DNA of 26,003 nt from a virus, in IMG/VR virus record IMGVR_UViG_3300002447_000024, positions 1 through 26,003 of that record; one strand, written 5' to 3'. This document shows positions 20,869-26,003 of this stretch, piece by piece. Every line of letters begins with the position of its first letter. Positions within the stretch are counted from its first letter, which is position 1. The notes beneath the pieces were generated by a model. That model was not told the DNA's origin. It ran no database searches and saw only the letters and a program-made list of their open reading frames with translations. A program made the translations under genes and the position numbers.

Positions 20869-21352
20869 TCATATTCTTTAATCTTTCGATCAAACTGTTG
20901 CGATCTGCTACAATAAAGCCATCACCCTGTATATTAACACTATTGTCTTCTTGATTAGCATCTTGATCAAGTTTAGCTTTCTTTAGCTGTAGTTCGATCA
21001 TTTTAAGTTTTTTATCAATTTTAGCGGCTTTAGCGTCAATGGCGTTTTTAAGCATACCGCCGGCAACTTCAAAAATACGTCCGCTGTAACGTGCTTCTAC
21101 ATTCATACCTAAGTCCATTAAATCGTCATAGGCATCTGTAGCACGTTGAGCAAGTGCGTCAAACTCTGAATCTGCAGCATCACCTAGTCCCTTGACTGCG
21201 GGCAAACTAGCTGAAATTTTGTCAAATTCTTCCATACTGCGTAAAAACGTATCGGGTTTTTCGCCAGCAGTTTTTTGTTTCTTTTTTTCTTCTGCCTTAA
21301 TAAGTTCTTTACTAGCAGGCAAATTCAAAAGTTCTTCAAGTTTTTTAGTCAT
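20864..21352 (-). CDS. 16: Terminase small subunit gp16
   Basis: This 162-residue helical protein is the size of T4 gp16 (164 aa). The core DALAQRATDAYDDLMDLGMN, then EARYSGRIFEVAGGMLKNAIDAKAAKI (about 66-115), followed by a Lys-rich coiled coil (KKLKMIELQLKKAKLDQ), matches the central oligomerisation coiled coils of T4-type small terminases. gp16 forms rings that recognise the concatemer and stimulate gp17. The N-terminus is charged and probably flexible, and the C-terminus (GFIVADRNSLIERLKNMK) is a short helix. The ribosome site GGAG lies at the end of the gp4 gene, seven bases separate stop and start, and gene 17 follows two genes later. Confidence 0.78.
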   Translation of the reverse strand: MTKKLEELLNLPASKELIKAEEKKKQKTAGEKPDTFLRSMEEFDKISASLPAVKGLGDAADSEFDALAQRATDAYDDLMDLGMNVEARYSGRIFEVAGGMLKNAIDAKAAKIDKKLKMIELQLKKAKLDQDANQEDNSVNIQGDGFIVADRNSLIERLKNMK

Positions 21353-21359
21353 ACTTTAC

Positions 21360-21797
21360 TTATGCTCCGCCTTGATGAAATAAATCATTTTCATTGACAA
21401 TACGAAACTTTATACCCTGTTGTCTACACCACATTGTGGCAGCGGCCCATTTGGCTTGGTTCTTAACAAACTGTGCTTGATTGTACTTGTTTTTGCCCAC
21501 TCGTTCAATTAGCGTCTGGCTCGCGGGTTTAATTTCAATAAGTTCTACAATCATTCGATTTTTCTTATCTACATACTGTATAAAAAAATCCGGAACGTAC
21601 ACTGTATTGCGGCCAGTTAGCGGGTCTCTGTATGGGATTTGTATTGCTTCACTTGCCCATTTTTGTACACTTTCGTTTGTGTCGCAAAATCGCATAAAAC
21701 TCCATTCCCAACTACTGCGGTATACAGGAGTTTTAAGCCCGACATATTTGCCGGGGTTAGTCATAGTAAACTTACCACGTGCGAATTTGCTGGCCAT
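21360..21797 (-). CDS. 4: Head completion protein gp4
   Basis: This 145-residue protein matches T4 gp4 (gp50/65), which acts after packaging at the head-neck junction and has a TnsA/restriction-endonuclease-like fold. Visible are the N-terminal FARGKFTMTNPGKYVGLKTP, then YRSSWEWSFMRFCDTNESVQ, then VPDFFIQYVD (68-77) with Asp, and LIEIKPASQT (87-96) with the Glu-x-Lys of a PD-(D/E)xK nuclease site. The C-terminal half has AQFVKNQAKWAAATMWCRQQ and IKFRIVNEND. It starts one base after the previous stop (TAA-T-ATG) and carries the ribosome site of gene 16 at its 3' end. Confidence 0.86.
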   Translation of the reverse strand: MASKFARGKFTMTNPGKYVGLKTPVYRSSWEWSFMRFCDTNESVQKWASEAIQIPYRDPLTGRNTVYVPDFFIQYVDKKNRMIVELIEIKPASQTLIERVGKNKYNQAQFVKNQAKWAAATMWCRQQGIKFRIVNENDLFHQGGA

Positions 21798-21798
21798 A

Positions 21799-22167
21799 TT
21801 AAACTAAAATGTTACGTGATTCGTAGTTATTGGTTAGCGGGGCAATTCTATAACCTAAGAGACTAATTTTTTCTCTATATGTGTTTAACACCTGTGCTAC
21901 TACTTGACTTAATTGTATCTCACTAAGTTTTTTTAATGTGTCCACCAATTCAAACACATTGATGTTATCTGTTCTTGCTTGATTAAGTAACACAATACTA
22001 GTGCTTCTTGCGCTATCAGGATCAAACCCATGTTTTAAGAAAAAGCCAACTACTGCGTCAATTTGATTGCTCGGAAAACTTATTTGATTAACAAAAAATT
22101 TATCAAAAAATTGACGAACTTCGACACCACTGTCCCCTGCTGTAGATTTTGGTAAATTTATTGCCAT
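21799..22167 (-). CDS. Small virion-type protein, conserved in aquatic T4-type phages, 122 aa
   Basis: This is a mostly helical protein: VRQFFDKFFVNQISFPSNQI, AVVGFFLKHGFDPDSARSTS, ILLNQART-like segments, then FELVDTLKKLSEIQLSQVVA and a C-terminal NTYREKISLLGYRIAP ending YESRNILV. Proteins of this look accompany tail-tube and neck genes in aquatic T4-type phages and are probably virion components. The start follows the stop of the tube-family gene by one base (TAA-C-ATG) with AGGAT as ribosome site, and gp4 follows after one base. A neck or tail-terminator role is possible given its neighbours, but no motif proves it. Confidence 0.6.
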   Translation of the reverse strand: MAINLPKSTAGDSGVEVRQFFDKFFVNQISFPSNQIDAVVGFFLKHGFDPDSARSTSIVLLNQARTDNINVFELVDTLKKLSEIQLSQVVAQVLNTYREKISLLGYRIAPLTNNYESRNILV

Positions 22168-22168
22168 G

Positions 22169-23164
22169 TTATAATCCTAGAATAACTTTTGTTGCAGTTA
22201 CTGTATTGCTGACAGCATTTGCTATTGGAAACGCAATGCCCTGTATTCCACTAACACCTTGTTGAACTGTGTTTAACAAACTACTAGCTGAACTAGTGGC
22301 AGGTGCTGAGGGTAAATTTTGTGAATTTTGATATCCGTTAATTGTACTAGTTAAATTGTTAACAAAAGATTGAGCGTTACCCTGAACGCTTGCATTAGAT
22401 GCAAAACTTGGACTTGCGGTTAATGATGTGCCGCCACTTAGTGGACTTGGTGTTTGATCATAATGTTCTGAACCAAATCCCGGAGGATCATCAGCGGTTA
22501 CCATACCATTACCGTACGCCACTGCTTCAAACATAATTGTAGCACTGTTGTCGTGCGACGCCTGATTGGAAGAATCTAACGGACCGTGATTCCAACTAGC
22601 TATAATTGGATTTTGTAAAGTATAGCTTACATATTCATGTCTTGCCATTTGATAAATTGTAATTGAATTAAAAAACGGTAAAGTACTGCCGTTGTCAAAT
22701 CCGTATGCCGTCTTAACGTAATTAAAATTCTTAGTCGCTGTTCGATTATAAGCACCGGCAGTCTTTGCTGATGTGCTGTCGGCAAAGTAGTATGTGTAGT
22801 AATTTTGCCATAGTTGATTAATTAACCCCATGTTGTCGTCATGAAATTTAATGTTTGCCGCAGTGTACTTGTGGCCTGTTACTACGTTCTTTTTTCTGTT
22901 ATACTGATTAAGTGTTTCTGTATTGATAGTAAAATTAGGAAGATCTACACTCTTAACTAACATATTAATTTCGTTTCGATGTCGTTGAACTAGATCAATA
23001 CTTTTTAGGGCTGCTTCGTTGATGCTGAACGACACATGATAAAGAAATTTTGTTTTTGGTAGTAATCTAAACTGATCGTCAACAAACAATCGTGCGGCAT
23101 GCTGATAATCTTTTAGATTAACATCTAAAGAACCGTTTAAAGATTGAGAAGGTGTAAAGGCCAT
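22169..23164 (-). CDS. Tail-tube-family protein, gp19/gp54-like, 331 aa
   Basis: Residues about 30-200 follow the tail-tube fold pattern of T4 gp19 and gp54: KTKFLYHVSFSINEAAL, then MLVKSVDLPNFTINTETLNQ, YNRKKNVVTGHKYTAANIKFHD, LWQNYYTYYFAD, and later HEYVSYTLQNPIIASWNH with NSATIMFEAVAYGNGMV. The C-terminal 80 residues are Ser/Asn/Ala-rich and low in complexity, ending SGIQGIAFPIANAVSNTVTA, which recalls the end of T4 gp54 (320 aa). gp54 caps the baseplate and starts tube polymerisation, and that is the closest role by length. A second tube or tube-terminator protein is an alternative. The gene follows a terminator, lacks a Shine-Dalgarno, and has an AATAAATA box five bases before the ATG. 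Confidence 0.58.
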   Translation of the reverse strand: MAFTPSQSLNGSLDVNLKDYQHAARLFVDDQFRLLPKTKFLYHVSFSINEAALKSIDLVQRHRNEINMLVKSVDLPNFTINTETLNQYNRKKNVVTGHKYTAANIKFHDDNMGLINQLWQNYYTYYFADSTSAKTAGAYNRTATKNFNYVKTAYGFDNGSTLPFFNSITIYQMARHEYVSYTLQNPIIASWNHGPLDSSNQASHDNSATIMFEAVAYGNGMVTADDPPGFGSEHYDQTPSPLSGGTSLTASPSFASNASVQGNAQSFVNNLTSTINGYQNSQNLPSAPATSSASSLLNTVQQGVSGIQGIAFPIANAVSNTVTATKVILGL

Positions 23165-23169
23165 AATAA

Positions 23170-23177
23170 TATTTATT
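23170..23177 (-). promoter_or_regulatory. Late-like -10 box directly before the tube-family gene
   Basis: AATAAATA on the minus strand (7 of 8) ends five bases from the ATG at 23164, and no ribosome site is present. A TTGACA (23206-23211) lies upstream, but at sigma-70 spacing it meets only TTTATT (23183-23188; 4 of 6). Either element could restart transcription after the terminator at 23213-23238. Confidence 0.42.
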
Positions 23178-23212
23178 TAAAAAATAAACTGCGTAGTTAA
23201 CTATCTGTCAAT

Positions 23213-23238
23213 AAAAAACCCACCAGAGTGGGTTTTTT
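23213..23238. terminator. Intrinsic terminator after the tail-tube gene
   Basis: AAAAAACCCAC-CAGA-GTGGGTTTTTT is a perfect 11-bp stem with a 4-base loop, with A- and T-runs on both sides, so it could work in both directions. It lies six bases past the stop of gene 19 and limits read-through into the next gene, leaving abundant sheath/tube mRNA separate. Confidence 0.88.
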
Positions 23239-23244
23239 ATTTAA

Positions 23245-23886
23245 TTAACCGCCTAACTGACCACCACCGCCGGTGATGTTTGTACTGCGAGTTTGTTTAA
23301 AGTTAGCTGTTCCTACGCCAGCAGTGGCACCTACTTGAATACAGTTATCTGGCTGGATTGTGATATCAATTTCCGCCTGTGTTTGAACTGAATAGTCTAA
23401 TGCGTTATAGTTAGCAACTGTAATGTAGCAACCATAACACTCCCAAGTTTCTAATGCTGTTGGAGCAGAGGCGCCATTGCCGCCGTCTAGCATCTCAATA
23501 CGCATGGTAAACTTGTAGTCTCCGCCGGATGCAGCTGAGCTTTGTTCAAAGAAATCAAACTGCTTTTGTAATTGCTCGCCGACTAGCTTGCTAACAGCAC
23601 CAGTTACGTCATCACGTAATTTGATTGCTATAGTAGACCATACCGGTTTACCAGCAAAGTTAATCTTTGAGTTGTATACGTCGATAGTTTGGTTAGCAAA
23701 TGTAACAGTTGGTCTAACTGCTGTTGCAACTTGTTTTGTAAGTTCGGTAGTACCAGCAGACACGCCAAAGTTCTCAAACTGAATTCTAAAACGATATTTC
23801 AGTTTTGGCATCAGCATGCCTTGTGAGGCAGCTGATTGTCCTGATGCTAGTGGAACTGTAAATCTTGATAATGATGCGATTGACAT
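23245..23886 (-). CDS. 19: Tail tube protein gp19
   Basis: This 213-residue major tube protein forms the inner channel of the contractile tail. The family pattern is clear: KLKYRFRIQFENFGV near the N-terminus, RPTVTFANQTIDVYNSKINF (58-77), WSTIAIKLRDDVTGAV, LQKQFDFFEQSSAASGGDYK, MRIEMLDGGNG, and ETWECYGCYITVANYNALDY-SVQTQAEIDITIQPDNC. It is longer than T4 gp19 (163 aa), with an N-terminal extension and a Gly/Asn-rich tail (NITGGGGQLGG). GGAG lies nine bases before the ATG. It directly follows the sheath gene (20-base spacer), as in T4, and ends at a strong terminator. Confidence 0.9.
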   Translation of the reverse strand: MSIASLSRFTVPLASGQSAASQGMLMPKLKYRFRIQFENFGVSAGTTELTKQVATAVRPTVTFANQTIDVYNSKINFAGKPVWSTIAIKLRDDVTGAVSKLVGEQLQKQFDFFEQSSAASGGDYKFTMRIEMLDGGNGASAPTALETWECYGCYITVANYNALDYSVQTQAEIDITIQPDNCIQVGATAGVGTANFKQTRSTNITGGGGQLGG

Positions 23887-23906
23887 ATTTTTATGCTCCG
23901 TTTATA

Positions 23907-26003
23907 TTAACCTAGACCCTTGATCTCGCCAGTATTCTTCAAGCGTAATGGAATGTAAATAAATTCCACTGCTTTTACTGGTTCAATAGCAACGTCTAGA
24001 TATAGTTCACTACGATCAATTCTAGCCGGAGTGTTATTACTTGTATCACACACTACTAGGTAGTCGTATAGCGCACGTTGTCCTACTAATTCTAACAATA
24101 GGCTTTCTGCTGCACCCTTAATTTCGTTACGTGTAATGGTATCGTTTGGTTCAAATACGTATGGTTTAGCTAACTGAGCAAACTGTCTACGTAGATAAAT
24201 CACCAAACGTGCTACGTTAATACGATCTAAACTACTTGCATTTTTAGCGCGAGTATATTGACCGTAGTTAACTAGGCCTGTACCTGTAATAAATGTTAGC
24301 GGATTAACTTTAATGCTTGCTAACGTATCACGTTGGCCGTTATTTAATGCTACTGATTGGAACTCACCTTCGCTAGTAATATAACCAACTGCTGTTGCGT
24401 TAGTAATACCACCACGACGTGTACCAGCCGGAGCAAACCATGGATAAGCAACGTTATCGCTTAGGGCAATAGTACGTAGCATCATGTGGCTTGGAGGAAC
24501 AGCAACGTTGTTACCAATGTTGTCACTTGTAAAGCCCCATGGATAGAAGAATCCTAAGTATTCATCACTTGATACAAGACCGAGGTCGTTATCTTCTAAT
24601 GCGCCATTAACGTTGTTGCCCCAGTTGCTTAATGAAGTAGCATCCGGTGTTAAACGTGCCGGAGTGTCAGCGACAACAAACGCTGTTAACCCACGATCGT
24701 AGTTCAATGAAACCATTTCACCTACAAGCTCAGAGTATCCTGGGCAAGCAATTAGGTTAAACACACGTGACTCTTCATCGCGGATTTGTTGATTAGCGTT
24801 AACCAGCGCCTGTAGAGCTTGAATAACAACTTTACGTTGTGCCTTACGACCAAATGTACCTGAACCGTCTTCTTGGTTACCAGCTTCACTTATCCAACGA
24901 TGTGGATAGTATTCAGCCATTGACGGGTCACCAGCAAGACGCTTGTTGTCAGCTTCAACATTAACGTAATCACGTACAAAACGCTTAACGTTAAATCCTG
25001 AACGACGTAGATTCCATAGCAACATACCTTTTGGATATAGTGCTGGATCTGGAGCATCAAAGTCTAAGAAATTGTTAGTTAGCAACTCAGTAATAGTGCT
25101 GTCTGTAGGCATAGCTGAAGTGCCGCCATCGACGCCCCAACGAGCATCACGGAATAAAACACCGTCTTCTGAACTTTGATCTGAATTATCAACTAATATC
25201 CATTTCTTAGTTACATAGTTAAATTTATAAATCTTTGGAAAGTTTTCTAAGTCGCTAGTATCAATCCATAAATCGCCATTGCCTAACGCAGTGCCATCAC
25301 TTTGTACAGCAGGGCGGGTTGCGCTAACAATCGGACCGTTAGGATCAGTCGCCTCACCGCCTGGCGCAGTTTGATCGTAGTTACCATAACCTACCCATGT
25401 TGTGCCATTATGAATCAACATATCAACTTCGTCGATCATTGAATTATACCATAACTTACCACTAGCTGGAATAGTTGACGGAGCATCAGCACTTGCGTTA
25501 GCAAAGCCAATACGTGAACCGGCAGTACTAATAACAGTTGATGACCATAAACTTGCTAGATACTTAGTGTTATCAGCAGGATCGCTAGGATCTCTCCAAA
25601 GGTTACGTGTTGCTAGGCCAGCATTATCAGGTGATGTATAATAAGATGTAAACAAACGTGATAATTCAGCGCCAGCGGCACTAGTATCGACCATTCTAAA
25701 GTCGCCGCCCTGTCTATGGCTAATTGTTACTTTACCTGTGGCTGCGTCATATTCTGCGCTAATGTTAACTAACCCTGAACTACCAATTTCTGCTACTAGT
25801 GTTTCAGCGTCAAGAGAACCGCCTGCCGCTCCTGCGGTAGTAAACGCAATAGTAACTGGATTAGCTAAAGTTGCCGATCCAGTTATACTTTCTTGAATAG
25901 TGAATGAAACAGCCTTGGCTGCAGTAAACACACTTGGTGACATGTCAACAGACTGAATAGTTGTTGCGCCAACGCTAGAACGATAAAATAATTTAAAGTT
26001 TGC
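23907..26003 (-). CDS. 18: Tail sheath protein gp18, 5' end outside the window
   Basis: The frame is open to the window edge with no start codon required. The first visible residues are ANFKLFYRSSVGATTIQSVD, so about 698 residues are seen and the N-terminus is missing. The C-terminal half is a classic contractile sheath: FRDARWGVDGG, MLLWNLRRSGFNVKRFVRDY, ESRVFNLIACPGYSELVGEM, AYPWFAPAGTRRG, then INPLTF-like VNPLTFITGTGLVNYGQYTR, LDRINVARLVIYLRRQFAQL, FEPNDTITRNEIKGAAESLL, and the final strands VEFIYIPLRLKNTGEI. The visible middle (about residues 95-260) carries insertions with a twice-used KLWYNS/DLWIDTS-type motif, likely surface domains. The protein is longer than T4 gp18 (659 aa). gp19 follows after 20 bases. 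Confidence 0.92.
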   Translation of the reverse strand, partial: ANFKLFYRSSVGATTIQSVDMSPSVFTAAKAVSFTIQESITGSATLANPVTIAFTTAGAAGGSLDAETLVAEIGSSGLVNISAEYDAATGKVTISHRQGGDFRMVDTSAAGAELSRLFTSYYTSPDNAGLATRNLWRDPSDPADNTKYLASLWSSTVISTAGSRIGFANASADAPSTIPASGKLWYNSMIDEVDMLIHNGTTWVGYGNYDQTAPGGEATDPNGPIVSATRPAVQSDGTALGNGDLWIDTSDLENFPKIYKFNYVTKKWILVDNSDQSSEDGVLFRDARWGVDGGTSAMPTDSTITELLTNNFLDFDAPDPALYPKGMLLWNLRRSGFNVKRFVRDYVNVEADNKRLAGDPSMAEYYPHRWISEAGNQEDGSGTFGRKAQRKVVIQALQALVNANQQIRDEESRVFNLIACPGYSELVGEMVSLNYDRGLTAFVVADTPARLTPDATSLSNWGNNVNGALEDNDLGLVSSDEYLGFFYPWGFTSDNIGNNVAVPPSHMMLRTIALSDNVAYPWFAPAGTRRGGITNATAVGYITSEGEFQSVALNNGQRDTLASIKVNPLTFITGTGLVNYGQYTRAKNASSLDRINVARLVIYLRRQFAQLAKPYVFEPNDTITRNEIKGAAESLLLELVGQRALYDYLVVCDTSNNTPARIDRSELYLDVAIEPVKAVEFIYIPLRLKNTGEIKGLG

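Overview
The window reads as part of the genome of a T4-type contractile-tailed phage (myovirus) of the kind found in marine or fresh water. The support is a set of T4 core proteins: tail sheath gp18, tail tube gp19, head-completion gp4, both terminase subunits gp16 and gp17, ssDNA-binding gp32, UvsX, UvsY, UvsW, a gp62-like clamp-loader subunit and a Toprim primase. Several also look like aquatic (cyanophage or pelagiphage type) versions, for example gp32 with a reduced zinc site, and they sit among small conserved genes of that group. The DNA is AT-rich and nearly fully coding. The host cannot be told from the window. No tRNA, CRISPR array, integrase or insertion sequence was seen, and no gene-free stretch exceeds about 165 bases.

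All genes but one lie on the minus strand, so transcription runs from high to low coordinates. Morphogenesis block (26003 to about 13370): tail sheath (5' end outside the window), tail tube, a terminator, a second tube-family protein, a small virion-type protein, gp4, gp16, two small proteins with capsid-targeting-like N-termini, another terminator, the large terminase, an 840-residue unknown protein, and two adjacent Ala/Pro-rich paralogues with peptidoglycan-binding-like domains. A strong terminator closes this block.

Recombination block (13206 to 10417): gp32, uvsX, a small acidic protein and uvsY, closed by a terminator. A sigma-70-like promoter then starts a long, tightly coupled unit (10315 to 3073): an unknown 395-residue protein, uvsW, two unknown phage proteins, a 2OG-Fe(II) oxygenase-like protein, a small conserved protein, a gp62-like clamp-loader subunit, a zinc-finger protein, a very short protein carrying the motifs of a C-family (DnaE) polymerase core, and an SGNH-hydrolase-like protein. 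At 2719-3093 lies the only plus-strand gene, with a perfect T4 late-promoter octamer, converging on the SGNH gene. The last part (2693 to 1) holds a virion-type structural protein, then a second consensus sigma-70 promoter driving primase, two tiny genes and the start of a carbamoyltransferase cut by the window edge.

Most worth a second look: (1) the 188-residue DnaE-like protein that keeps the acidic motifs of the polymerase palm; (2) four proteins with N-termini like the T4 capsid-targeting sequence, two of them peptidoglycan-binding-like paralogues; (3) five genes without a Shine-Dalgarno sequence whose promoter -10 boxes lie 4-6 bases from the ATG, which predicts leaderless mRNAs; (4) the isolated plus-strand gene with face-to-face late promoters and a palindrome at its convergent stop codons.
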